Notes: generated from the letters alone by a model not told the origin. A stretch of 10,477 nucleotides of DNA from Planctomycetota bacterium (GCA_031270145.1 JAISYD010000274.1:1-10477), one strand, 5' to 3'; shown: positions 1-7,274, counted from the first letter of the stretch. Numbers and translations are program-made.

Positions 1-1452
1 CCGGCAGGTGCGGGAGGCGTCGCCGTCGTCCATTTTTTCGGCCCTGACGATGACCCTGAGCTCGCGGCCGGCCTGGATGGCGAAGGAGCGCTCCACCCCG
101 GCATAGCTGTTGGAGATGGCCTCCAGCCGCTCCAGCCGCTTGACGTATTTCTCCAGCGTCTCGCGCCTGGCGCCCGGCCGGCCGGCCGACCTGGCGTCGG
201 CGGCCTGGACCAGGGTGGCGTAAAGGCTTTCCGCCGCCGCGTCCGAATGATGGGCGACGATGGCGTTGATCACCTCGTTCGGCTCGCCGCAACGGCGGCC
301 GATCTCCCCGCCCAGTTCCGGATGGGTGCCCTCCTCCTCGTGATCGACCGCCTTGCCGATGTCGTGCAGGAGGCCGCAGCGCCGGGCCAATTGCTCGTCC
401 AGGCCCAACTCGGCGGCGATGATGCCCGAAAGGAAGCCCACCTCGCGGGAATGGTCGAGGACGTTCTGGCCGTAGCTGGTCCGGAACTTGAGCCGGCCAA
501 GCAGCATGATTTCCCGGGGTTTCAACCCCCGGACGTCCAACTCCAGGGCCACCGCCTTGCCGATCTCCTCCACCACCTTTTCCATTTCGTCGCGGGTCTT
601 CTGCACCACCTCCTCGATGCGGCTGGGGTGGATGCGGCCGTCGGAGACGAGTTTTCGCATGGAACGGACGGCTATCTCCCGGCGGATGGGCTCGAAGCCG
701 GAAAGGACAACGACGCCCGGGGTGTCGTCGACAATGACGTCGATGCCGGTGGCGTTTTCAAAGGCGCGGATGTTGCGCCCCTCGCGGCCGATGATCCGGC
801 CCTTCATCTCGTCGGAGGGGAGCTCGACGGTGGAAACCACATGCTCGGTGGTGTAATCGACGGACAGGCGGTTGATGGCGGTGGAAATGTATTTGCGCGC
901 CATCTCCTCGGCCGTCTCCTTGGCCCTGGCGTCGGCCCGTTCCGCCAGGACGGCGATTTCGCGCTCCAGGGCCTCGGTGGTGCGGCTAAGCACCTCCTTT
1001 TTCGCCTCCTCGGGCGACAGGCCGGAGATTTTGTGCAGTTCCTCCCTCTGCTCCGCCACCAAGGCATCGATCTCGCCGGCCCTCGCCTCCAAATCCCGCG
1101 CCCGCTTCTCCTGCCGATCCTCGAAACCGCGGAGCTGGCTTTCCTTTTCCTCCAGCGTCTCGGACTTGCGATCCAGGTTGTCCTCGCGCTTAAGCAGGCG
1201 CTTTTCCTGCTGCTTCAACTCGTTGCGCTCGTTTTTAACGTCGTTTTCCAACTGCCGCCGGGAGGCCAGCAATTCCTCGCTGGCCCTGACCCTCGCGTCC
1301 TGGAGAAGCTTTTCCGCATCCCCCCGGGCCTTGTTGAGGATGTCGCCGGCTTCCCTGGTCGCCGACTTGAGCTTAATCTTGGCGTAAAAATGCCTGGCCA
1401 GGACGCCGATAACGACGCCGGCAAGCAGAATCAGCCCATAATACACCCACAT
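1..1452 (-). CDS. rny: Ribonuclease Y (partial, 3' end outside window)
   Basis: RNase Y is a membrane-anchored endoribonuclease that starts mRNA decay. Read on the minus strand from ATG at 1452, 484 codons are open to the window edge; the family is about 520 residues, so roughly 35 C-terminal residues are missing. Residues 1-20 form a hydrophobic N-terminal membrane anchor (MWVYYGLILLAGVVIG). Residues 30-200 are a charged, Glu/Lys/Arg-rich coiled coil. A KH RNA-binding domain starts near residue 217 with GRIIGREGRNIRAFE and IDVIVDDTP. The HD metal-dependent phosphohydrolase domain has HDIGKAVDH with His363-Asp364, followed by GTHPELGGEI and IVAHH. The start is supported by GGAAGG 11 bases and GGTGG 5 bases upstream. 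The reading frame has no interruptions. The gene points away from the hydrogenase operon and is probably transcribed from a promoter at 1940-1968 or from an unseen closer one. Family identity is very secure. Confidence 0.97.
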   Translation of the reverse strand, partial: MWVYYGLILLAGVVIGVLARHFYAKIKLKSATREAGDILNKARGDAEKLLQDARVRASEELLASRRQLENDVKNERNELKQQEKRLLKREDNLDRKSETLEEKESQLRGFEDRQEKRARDLEARAGEIDALVAEQREELHKISGLSPEEAKKEVLSRTTEALEREIAVLAERADARAKETAEEMARKYISTAINRLSVDYTTEHVVSTVELPSDEMKGRIIGREGRNIRAFENATGIDVIVDDTPGVVVLSGFEPIRREIAVRSMRKLVSDGRIHPSRIEEVVQKTRDEMEKVVEEIGKAVALELDVRGLKPREIMLLGRLKFRTSYGQNVLDHSREVGFLSGIIAAELGLDEQLARRCGLLHDIGKAVDHEEEGTHPELGGEIGRRCGEPNEVINAIVAHHSDAAAESLYATLVQAADARSAGRPGARRETLEKYVKRLERLEAISNSYAGVERSFAIQAGRELRVIVRAEKMDDGDASRTCR

Positions 1453-1724
1453 CGCGTCCACCGCCTTCCATATATGCCAGGCTGTCCGCGCCCATTCGGC
1501 GAAGCGGAAGCGCCAGCCAATCCGCGAACGGCCTAAATATTGAAACCAGCCGCCGGCGCGCCGACCTTGAAACGGCCGGCGGCCCGAACTGGCGGAGATG
1601 GGCGTGGCGTAACTTCAGGAAGCCGGACATCCGGGCGGCGGGAGCCGCCTCGCTTCGCGCCGCAAAAAAGGTTGCCTAAGCAAGGGCGACATTGGATGTT
1701 TTAGGATAACCGTGAAAAGCAAGC

Positions 1725-1764
1725 CCGGCGCCGGCGCCCCGGCATTCCGGCGCGCCGGCGCCGG
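1725..1764. repeat. Long GC-rich inverted repeat (hairpin) in putative rny leader
   Basis: Arms at 1725-1737 and 1752-1764 are complementary over 13 base pairs. The intervening bases can extend the stem through CCGG (1739-1742) pairing with CCGG (1747-1750), closing on a CATT loop. The whole 40-base element can therefore fold as one imperfect, very stable hairpin. On the minus strand it is followed by GCTTGCTTTTC, not a clean U-run, so it is at best a weak terminator or attenuator. It lies about 270 bases upstream of the rny start and about 170 bases downstream of the predicted minus-strand transcription start. Confidence 0.7.
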
Positions 1765-1939
1765 AACCGCGGGGAGAGGGACGCCGGCCAACCGCCCGTA
1801 CCCGAGGCGGAGGCCGATCAGAAAAAGAGACGGGAGGATCGTCATAACGATAATACGCGTCATTATGCGCTTCGCTTCTTTCACGGAAAAGCTTCCGAAA
1901 AACGCCTGAACCGGCGACTCAATCCGTCCAGCGCCATAA

Positions 1940-1968
1940 ATGTTATGGAATCGCCCCCGGATTGTCAA
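1940..1968 (-). promoter_or_regulatory. Sigma70-like promoter facing rny
   Basis: On the minus strand there is a perfect -35 TTGACA (1963-1968), a 17-base spacer and a -10 TAACAT (1940-1945, 4 of 6 matches to TATAAT). Transcription would start near 1933 and run toward rny, giving a leader of about 480 bases. This is the best promoter-like match upstream of rny that I found. A weaker promoter closer to the gene is possible. Confidence 0.55.
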
Positions 1969-1992
1969 CAGGAAAAATTCGCCGATTTATCC

Positions 1993-2021
1993 TTGAAAAA
2001 CAATGGCGGCCGGTGTATAAT
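1993..2021 (+). promoter_or_regulatory. Sigma70-like promoter for rlmJ-like/hyd operon
   Basis: The -35 TTGAAA (1993-1998, 5 of 6 matches), a 17-base spacer and a perfect -10 TATAAT (2016-2021) make a strong housekeeping-type promoter, with a predicted start near 2028. It lies about 100 bases upstream of the rlmJ-like gene. No comparable promoter is visible in the gaps 2952-3041, 3561-3665 or 5331-5391. It is therefore the best candidate to drive the whole block through hydA up to the terminator at 7175-7207. Confidence 0.65.
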
Positions 2022-2112
2022 TGCATGGACAGGGGCGGGTTCTCCCATCCGGTCCGTCCGGGGGCTTATCCCACGGGAAAACCGGGACGCCGACCAGCTT
2101 TCCGCCATCCCG

Positions 2113-2120
2113 CGGGAAGG
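2113..2120 (+). promoter_or_regulatory. Ribosome binding site deciding the start of the rlmJ-like gene
   Basis: GGGAAGG(G) ends six bases before GTG at 2127. The in-frame ATG at 2148 is preceded only by ACGGCGGCGGC, which is not Shine-Dalgarno-like. Most other genes in the window have a clear purine-rich site (AAGGAG, AGGAG, GAGGAGG), so the GTG is favoured. Confidence 0.5.
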
Positions 2121-2126
2121 GCGCCG

Positions 2127-2951
2127 GTGCGCAGAAACGGCGGCGGCATGACGGCGGACGGCTGGAACTGGAAGAGCGGAGACGGCAGCCGGGGCGGACT
2201 TCTGTACGAACCCGGCAATTGGGGCGACCTCCTGAAGCTGCTATGGCTGGCGGCCGCCATCCGCTGGAAGGCCGGCGACGGGACGGTTGATTATTTCGAT
2301 CCCTTCGCCGGAGACGTCGCCTACCCGCTGGCGGAAAAAACCAAGGAGAGATTCAATCGAGCCGGACCGGCCGAGCTGGACTTTGTCCGCGCCCCCTTCA
2401 TTGAAAAAGGAAGCTGGCCATCGGCGGCGGCGGCGGCGGGTTGCCTGCCGGTTGGCCGGCGGCGGGTGTTCGACGCGGACGCCGAAAAATTGAAGCGCTG
2501 GAGCGGCGAGCCCGGGGTGGAGACGCTGGCCGGGGAATCCGGCTGGAGCGTCATGGCGGCCCGGGAGGCGGATCCCCGCGAAATCTGGCTAATCGATCCC
2601 TACGATTTCCTGGCCGACTGGCGGACGTCGCTGCCGCTGGTGGCCGGCGGTTCCGGAAAGGCGTCGATCCTGCTTTACGCCTACAACCGATCGGCGGCGG
2701 CGGCCGAAGCCTTCGCTTCCCACCGGGCGTTCCGGAACGCGCTGGCGGACGCGAGGCGGGGGCTGCCCGGTTGCTTCGGCCGGACGGCGGCCGACGCGTT
2801 CCTCCCCCGGGCGCACCACGAGATGTATTTCCTCCCCTGCCCCTCCGACGCGGCGCGGGAGGATTTTCCGGCCTTTTCCGCCACGCTGGAACGCCTGTCC
2901 GGGGAATTGGCGGCGGCGCAGGCGGGAACGGCGGCGTTCGGCGCCGTCTAA
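2127..2951 (+). CDS. RlmJ-like (DUF519-type) SAM-dependent methyltransferase-fold protein
   Basis: RlmJ methylates N6 of A2030 in 23S rRNA. The resemblance here is motif-level and I am only moderately sure of it. Counted from GTG 2127 (274 residues; E. coli RlmJ has 280), PGNWGDLLK at 29-37 matches the RlmJ N-terminal AGNHADVLKH-type motif. DYFDPFAGD at 55-63 matches the SAM-binding DTHAGAG-type strand. LIDPYDF at 155-161 sits where the catalytic DPPYE motif is expected, followed by LLYAYNR (182-188) in the position of the next beta strand. One proline of DPPY is absent, so activity or target may differ. The start is GTG with GGGAAGG six bases upstream; ATG 2148, seven codons later, is the alternative. 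It is the first gene after a strong promoter and 90 bases ahead of hydC, so probably co-transcribed with it, although no functional link is obvious. It could also be an uncharacterised methyltransferase of unknown substrate. Confidence 0.55.
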   Translation: MRRNGGGMTADGWNWKSGDGSRGGLLYEPGNWGDLLKLLWLAAAIRWKAGDGTVDYFDPFAGDVAYPLAEKTKERFNRAGPAELDFVRAPFIEKGSWPSAAAAAGCLPVGRRRVFDADAEKLKRWSGEPGVETLAGESGWSVMAAREADPREIWLIDPYDFLADWRTSLPLVAGGSGKASILLYAYNRSAAAAEAFASHRAFRNALADARRGLPGCFGRTAADAFLPRAHHEMYFLPCPSDAAREDFPAFSATLERLSGELAAAQAGTAAFGAV

Positions 2952-3041
2952 GGGGCGGCATCCGCGTTCGCGTCGCCGCCGGAACTTTCCGCATGGGCGG
3001 AGGACGAGTCAGCGGCCGGGAGCGACAAGGAGAAAAAGGTC

Positions 3042-3560
3042 ATGAGCGTACAAGCCAAGGGCGTCACCAGCAAGCTCAAAAAGACGGAGGGCGATCCCGA
3101 CGTCGCGGCGGCGGTGCGAAAATGGAAGTCGAAGCGGGGATCGCTCATCATGATCCTGCACGAAATCCAAAATTCCCGCGGCTATGTCCCCCGCGACGTG
3201 GCCATTTACCTGTCGCGGGAACTCGGGGTTCCCCTGGCCCGCATCTACGAGGCGCTCACCTTCTACCATTACTTCAAGCTGCAGCCGCCGGGGAAGGCGG
3301 TCATATCGGTCTGCACCGGCACCGCCTGCTATCTCAAGGGTTCGCAAGCGCTGGTCGAAGAGTTCAGCCGCGAGACCGGAGCCGCCGTCGGCGCCTCGAC
3401 CGGGGACAAGATGTTCCATCTGCAGTGCGTGCGCTGCGTCGGCTGCTGCGGCCTCGCCCCGGTGGCCATCGTCAACGGCAAGACCTACGGGCGCCTCACT
3501 CCGCCCGACGTCAAGAAAATCGTCCACGAATGGCGCGAGCATTTCGCCGAAAAACCGTAG
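3042..3560 (+). CDS. hydC: NAD(H)-linked [FeFe]-hydrogenase, NuoE-like 2Fe-2S subunit (HydC/HndA)
   Basis: This 172-residue protein is the small thioredoxin-like 2Fe-2S subunit that pairs with HydB, as NuoE pairs with NuoF in complex I. An N-terminal helical part (to about residue 80, with ILHEIQNSRGYVP and LTFYHYF) precedes the thioredoxin-like domain. The four cluster ligands fit the NuoE spacing: Cys91 and Cys96 in CTGTAC, and Cys132 and Cys136 in CVGCC, followed by GLAPVAIVNG. Two further cysteines, Cys129 and Cys135, are interleaved with the second pair. ATG 3042 is preceded by AAGGAG with a nine-base spacer. The gene is followed 105 bases later by hydB and then hydA, the standard order of trimeric group A hydrogenase operons. 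Complex I is an unlikely alternative, because a hydrogenase catalytic subunit follows and no other nuo genes are seen. Confidence 0.95.
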   Translation: MSVQAKGVTSKLKKTEGDPDVAAAVRKWKSKRGSLIMILHEIQNSRGYVPRDVAIYLSRELGVPLARIYEALTFYHYFKLQPPGKAVISVCTGTACYLKGSQALVEEFSRETGAAVGASTGDKMFHLQCVRCVGCCGLAPVAIVNGKTYGRLTPPDVKKIVHEWREHFAEKP

Positions 3561-3665
3561 TCCCCGGCGGAAGCCGCCTCCGGCGCCGCGAAGCCGGCGG
3601 GAAGGCGGCCGACCTCCGCATTATCCGGCAGCAACGGCCAAAGGGCGCCATTCAGGAGTGAAACC

Positions 3666-5330
3666 ATGCCGAAAATCGATTTAAGCGAAATACGCGAAAA
3701 CAAGCGGGCGGAAAACGACAAATTCACGGCGCGCCTCTTCATCTGCGCCTCCACCGGCTGCATAGCCTCGGGCTGCAAGAAGGTGATGTCCGCCGTCCAG
3801 TCCGCGCTGAAGGGCCACTCGCTCGACAAAAGCGTGCTGATCGTCCCCACCGGCTGCATGGGGTTATGCAGCCACGGCCCGCTCATCCGGGTCGAAATCA
3901 AGGGGCGGGAGCCGGTCCTCTATGTGGAAATGGACGACATGCTTTCCCGCCTCATGGTGGCGGAGCATCTGGAGCCGGCCATCAGCCGCCCCGAATCCTT
4001 CTCGGGCGTCCCCGACTTCCTGCTGGGGCACACCATCAGCCTCGACACTCCCTTCTTCACCGAGCAGGTGAAGGTCGTCCTCGCCAATTCCGGCAAGATC
4101 GTCCCCGAATCCATCGACGATTACATAGCCGACGGCGGCTACCAGGCGCTGGAGAAGGCGTTGGGCCAAATGAAACCCGAGGAGGTGATCAAGGAGATCC
4201 TGGTCAGCGGCCTGCGCGGGCGGGGCGGCGGCGGCTTCCCCACCGGGCGCAAGTGGGAGCTGACCGCCAAGATCAACGGGCCGGAAAAATTCATCATCTG
4301 CAACGGGGACGAGGGCGATCCCGGCGCCTACATGGACCGCTCCGTCCTCGAGGGCAACCCCCACGCGGTGGTGGAGGGGATGCTCATAGCCGGCTACGCC
4401 ATCGGCGCCACCTCCGGCTGGTTTTACGTCAGGGCCGAGTACCCCCTGGCGGTGGAACGCCTGGACAAGGCGCTGAAGGCCGCCCGCCGCTACAACCTGC
4501 TCGGCAAGGACATCCTGGGCACCGGCCGGGACCTGGATCTCGACATCCGCCTCGGCGCCGGCGCCTTTGTCTGCGGCGAGGAAACCGCCCTCATCGCCTC
4601 CATAGAGGGCCGGCGCGGCAACCCCACCCCCCGCCCGCCCTATCCGGCGGTCAAGGGCCTGTGGCAAATGCCCAGTTGCGTCAACAACGTCGAAACCCTG
4701 GCCAACGTCCCGACCATAATCAACCGGGGCGGCGCCTGGTTCGCCTCCATGGGGACGGAAAAGTCCAAGGGCACCAAGGTGTTCGCCCTGACCGGCAAGA
4801 TCAAGCACTCCGGCCTCATCGAAGTGCCGATGGGGATGTCGCTGCGCCGCATCGTCGAGTCCATCGGCGGCGGCGCCGCCACCGGCAAGAAGATCAAGGC
4901 GGTGCAGACCGGCGGCCCGTCCGGCGGCGTCATCCCGAGAAAGGAGCTGGATCTGCCGGTCTGCTACGACGAGCTGAAAAAACTCGGCTCGATCATGGGG
5001 TCCGGGGGCATGATCGTCATGGACGAGGACGACGACATGGTGGACATCGCCAAGTTCTACCTCGGCTTCACGGTCGACGAGAGCTGCGGCAAATGCGCGC
5101 CCTGCCGCATCGGCGGCAAACAGCTCCTCCTCCTGATGGAGAAAATAGCCGACGGCAGGGGCGAAGCCGCGGATTTGGAGGAGCTAAGCCGCCTGGCCAT
5201 CTCCATGAAACGGGCGTCGCTATGCGGGCTGGGGCAGACCGCGCCCAATCCGGTGCTGTCCACCCTCAATTTCTTCCTGGACGAATACCGGGCGAGGCTC
5301 AAGACCCGGGAGGCGGCCGAAGCCGAATAG
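3666..5330 (+). CDS. hydB: NAD(H)-linked [FeFe]-hydrogenase, NuoF-like FMN subunit (HydB/HndC), short form
   Basis: This 554-residue flavoprotein carries the FMN and NAD(H) site of the hydrogenase. An N-terminal thioredoxin-like 2Fe-2S domain (about residues 20-100) has Cys27, Cys32, Cys64 and Cys68. The NuoF core follows, with the nucleotide/FMN-binding glycine-rich segment GLRGRGGGGFPTGRKW (182-197), NGDEGDPGAYMDR (213-225) and GAGAFVCGEETAL (297-309). The 4Fe-4S site is formed by Cys474, Cys477, Cys480 (SCGKCAPC) and Cys520 (SLCGLGQ). The protein stops about 34 residues after Cys520. Thermotoga HydB and Desulfovibrio HndC continue into a C-terminal domain with two more 4Fe-4S clusters; only 61 bases separate the stop from hydA, so that domain is truly absent rather than frameshifted off. 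ATG 3666 has AGGAG with a seven-base spacer. Subunit identity is secure; bifurcation ability is not. Confidence 0.96.
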   Translation: MPKIDLSEIRENKRAENDKFTARLFICASTGCIASGCKKVMSAVQSALKGHSLDKSVLIVPTGCMGLCSHGPLIRVEIKGREPVLYVEMDDMLSRLMVAEHLEPAISRPESFSGVPDFLLGHTISLDTPFFTEQVKVVLANSGKIVPESIDDYIADGGYQALEKALGQMKPEEVIKEILVSGLRGRGGGGFPTGRKWELTAKINGPEKFIICNGDEGDPGAYMDRSVLEGNPHAVVEGMLIAGYAIGATSGWFYVRAEYPLAVERLDKALKAARRYNLLGKDILGTGRDLDLDIRLGAGAFVCGEETALIASIEGRRGNPTPRPPYPAVKGLWQMPSCVNNVETLANVPTIINRGGAWFASMGTEKSKGTKVFALTGKIKHSGLIEVPMGMSLRRIVESIGGGAATGKKIKAVQTGGPSGGVIPRKELDLPVCYDELKKLGSIMGSGGMIVMDEDDDMVDIAKFYLGFTVDESCGKCAPCRIGGKQLLLLMEKIADGRGEAADLEELSRLAISMKRASLCGLGQTAPNPVLSTLNFFLDEYRARLKTREAAEAE

Positions 5331-5391
5331 CGCCGCCCGGGAAGCGCCGGACCTTTCCGTTAAAAACCAAGGCACCCACAAGGAACCAGAC

Positions 5392-7137
5392 ATGATTACC
5401 GCCAGCATCAACGGCATCCAGGTGAGCGTCGAGCCTGGCGCCACGATATTGAGGGCCGCCCACCAGGCCCAGGTCAAAATCCCCACCCTCTGCCACCACC
5501 CGGATCTCAGCCCCACCGCCGCCTGCGGCATTTGCGTGGTCAAGGTCAGGGGGGCGCCGAACATGGCGCGGGCCTGCTGCACCCCGCTGGCCGAGGGCAT
5601 GGACGTCGTCACCCAGGACGCCGAGATCGTCTCGGTGCGCCGCTCCATCCTCGAACTCATCCTCTCCAACCACCCCAACGAATGCCTGACCTGCCTCAGG
5701 ACCGGCGAGTGCGAGCTGCAAAGCCTGGCCCAGGACTTCGGCATCCTGCAATCCAAGCTCCCGAAAATCGTCAACGAGCGCCCCATCGACGCCTCCACCA
5801 AATCCATCGTGCTAGATTCCCGCAAGTGCATCCATTGCGGCCGCTGCACCCATGTCTGCCAGGATATCCAGAACGTCTGGGCGCTCTCGACCGAACACCG
5901 CGGCCTGGACTCGGTGGTGGCGCCGGCCGGCGACATAGAGCTGGCGGAAAGCCCCTGCGTCCGCTGCGGCCAATGCTCGGCTCACTGCCCGGTCGGAGCC
6001 ATCTACGAGTACAACGAGACGGAGGTGGTGTGGAAGGCGCTGATGGATCCGGACAAGTTCTGCATCGTGCAAATCGCCCCGGCAGTACGCGTCTCCATAG
6101 GCGAGTCCTTCGGCCTCAAGGCCGGGACCAACCTGACCGGCAAGCTCTACAACGCCCTGCGCCGCATGGGCTTCAAGCAGGTGTTCGACACCAATTTCGG
6201 CGCCGACGTCACCATCATGGAGGAGGCGTCCGAACTGGTGGAGCGCCTGAAGTCCGGCAAGGGGGCGATTCCGCTGATCACCACCTGCTGTCCGGCCTGG
6301 GTGGACTTCATGGAAAAGTTCGACAACGACATGATCGAGCACTTCTCCAGCTGCAAATCGCCCCAGGCCATCGTCGGAGCCCTGTCGAAAAGCTACTACG
6401 CCGAGAAAACCGGCCTGCCGGCGGACAGGATCTTCATGGTTTCCATCATGCCCTGCACCGCCAAGAAATACGAAATCGTCCGGGCCAAGGACATGTACTC
6501 CTCGGGGCACCAGGACATCGACGTCTCCATCACCACCCGCGAACTGGCCCGCATGCTCAAACAAACCGGCATCCAGCTCCCCTACCTGCCGGAGGAAAAA
6601 GCCGACTCGCCCCTAGGCTCCTACACCGGGGCGGCCACCATCTTCGGGGAAACCGGCGGAGTCATGGAGGCGGCCATCCGCACCGCGCATTGGCTGATGA
6701 CCGGCAGGGATTCGGAAAAGCTCGAATTCGAGGAAATCCACACCCTGGAGGGCATCAAGGAGCAAACCATCGACATTGGCGGGACAAGCCTGCGCATCGC
6801 GGTGGCGCACGGGCTAAGGCACGTGCAAACCGTGATCGGCAAGGTGCGCCGGGCGCTGGCCGAGGGCGGGGAGCCGCCCTGGCATTTCATCGAGGTCATG
6901 GCCTGCCCCGGAGGCTGCGTCGGGGGCGGCGGCCAGTTCTGGGGCGTCCACGACGGACTCCGCAAGCTCCGGGCCGATGGCCTGGCCAGGGAGGATCGGG
7001 AGGCCAAAATCCGCCGCAGCCACGACAACCCCGACGTCAAGGAGCTTTACGCCGGCTACATCGGCAAGCCGTTGAGCGACAGGGCCCACCAGCTCTTCCA
7101 CACCCACTACGTGGCGCGGAGCCAATACCGCCGGTAG
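5392..7137 (+). CDS. hydA: [FeFe]-hydrogenase catalytic subunit HydA/HndD (M3 type)
   Basis: The catalytic subunit reduces protons or oxidises H2 at the H-cluster; no signal peptide, so cytoplasmic. Domains in its 581 residues: N-terminal plant-type 2Fe-2S (Cys34, Cys45, Cys48 and Cys62 or 63), a His-Cys3 4Fe-4S site (His94, Cys98, Cys101, Cys107), a two-cluster ferredoxin domain (Cys146/149/152/156 and Cys189/192/195/199), then the H-domain. The H-cluster motifs are TTCCPAW (L1, Cys299-Cys300), MPCTAKKYE (L2, Cys355) and EVMACPGGCVGGGGQ (L3, Cys505 and Cys509). Proton-path residues known from clostridial CpI (two Glu in TIMEEASE, Ser319, Cys299) appear kept. L1 has Thr where Ser is usual, and L3 ends in GQF rather than GQP. 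The length matches HndD (about 585), and there is no extra C-terminal 2Fe-2S domain as in Thermotoga HydA. ATG 5392 has AAGGA seven bases upstream. Maturases HydE, HydF and HydG are not in the window. Confidence 0.98.
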   Translation: MITASINGIQVSVEPGATILRAAHQAQVKIPTLCHHPDLSPTAACGICVVKVRGAPNMARACCTPLAEGMDVVTQDAEIVSVRRSILELILSNHPNECLTCLRTGECELQSLAQDFGILQSKLPKIVNERPIDASTKSIVLDSRKCIHCGRCTHVCQDIQNVWALSTEHRGLDSVVAPAGDIELAESPCVRCGQCSAHCPVGAIYEYNETEVVWKALMDPDKFCIVQIAPAVRVSIGESFGLKAGTNLTGKLYNALRRMGFKQVFDTNFGADVTIMEEASELVERLKSGKGAIPLITTCCPAWVDFMEKFDNDMIEHFSSCKSPQAIVGALSKSYYAEKTGLPADRIFMVSIMPCTAKKYEIVRAKDMYSSGHQDIDVSITTRELARMLKQTGIQLPYLPEEKADSPLGSYTGAATIFGETGGVMEAAIRTAHWLMTGRDSEKLEFEEIHTLEGIKEQTIDIGGTSLRIAVAHGLRHVQTVIGKVRRALAEGGEPPWHFIEVMACPGGCVGGGGQFWGVHDGLRKLRADGLAREDREAKIRRSHDNPDVKELYAGYIGKPLSDRAHQLFHTHYVARSQYRR

Positions 7138-7174
7138 CCGCCCCGCCCCGCCCCGGCGCCGGCCGCCGGCCGAC

Positions 7175-7207
7175 AACCGCCCGGATTCGCGATCCGGGCG
7201 GTTTTTT
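7175..7207 (+). terminator. Strong intrinsic terminator after hydA
   Basis: A perfect ten-base-pair stem (CCGCCCGGAT at 7177-7186, ATCCGGGCGG at 7192-7201) with a five-base TCGCG loop is followed directly by six T. Two further A-T pairs can extend the stem. It sits 38 bases after the hydA stop and closes the hydrogenase operon before xerD. Confidence 0.93.
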
Positions 7208-7274
7208 CGCCGAATGGATCGCCCGGCCCGGGGAAAGTAGGAGGCGGAAGGAAGAATGTTCCGGCCGCCCGGGC

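Larger units (their letters stand above)
1453..2126. other. Long intergenic region between rny and the rlmJ-like gene
   Basis: This stretch of about 670 bases separates two divergent genes. It holds two outward-facing sigma70-like promoters (1940-1968 minus, 1993-2021 plus) and a long GC-rich hairpin (1725-1764). Several shorter hairpins also occur, such as GGCGGC-TCCC-GCCGCC and CCGGA-TG-TCCGG on the minus strand around 1630-1655. Open frames occur on both strands but have arginine/proline-rich or atypical translations and no good ribosome binding site. I therefore treat the region as 5' leaders rather than coding sequence. A small membrane protein on the minus strand (ATG near 1887, hydrophobic IIVMTILPSLFLIG) cannot be fully excluded. 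Confidence 0.6.

Noticed and set aside
247..1536. A 429-codon open frame on the plus strand
   Set aside because: It lies opposite rny, and its Leu/Gly/Asp-rich translation has no recognisable domain. It is an antisense shadow typical of GC-rich coding DNA.
1615..1968. Minus-strand frame of 117 codons with a hydrophobic segment (IIVMTILPSLFLIG)
   Set aside because: No convincing ribosome binding site, its 5' end overlaps the predicted promoter, and the frame runs through the GC-rich hairpin with atypical composition. I left it as leader sequence, although a small membrane protein cannot be excluded.
1961..1970. TTGTCAAC as a Rex (NADH-sensing repressor) half-site near the hyd operon promoter
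   Set aside because: No matching second half-site lies at the right spacing, and the bases are fully explained by the minus-strand TTGACA -35 box.
1962..2126. Extending the rlmJ-like gene upstream to TTG 1962
   Set aside because: The extension would start upstream of the predicted promoter and has an arginine/proline-rich translation without similarity to the family; the GTG with GGGAAGG at 2127 fits better.
3864..4808. A 314-codon minus-strand frame inside hydB
   Set aside because: Antisense shadow of a gene with conserved cofactor motifs; its own translation shows no domain.
7138..7171. C-rich run with repeated CCGCC units just after hydA
   Set aside because: Simple-sequence GC bias between the stop codon and the terminator; too short and irregular to call a repeat element or a rho site.
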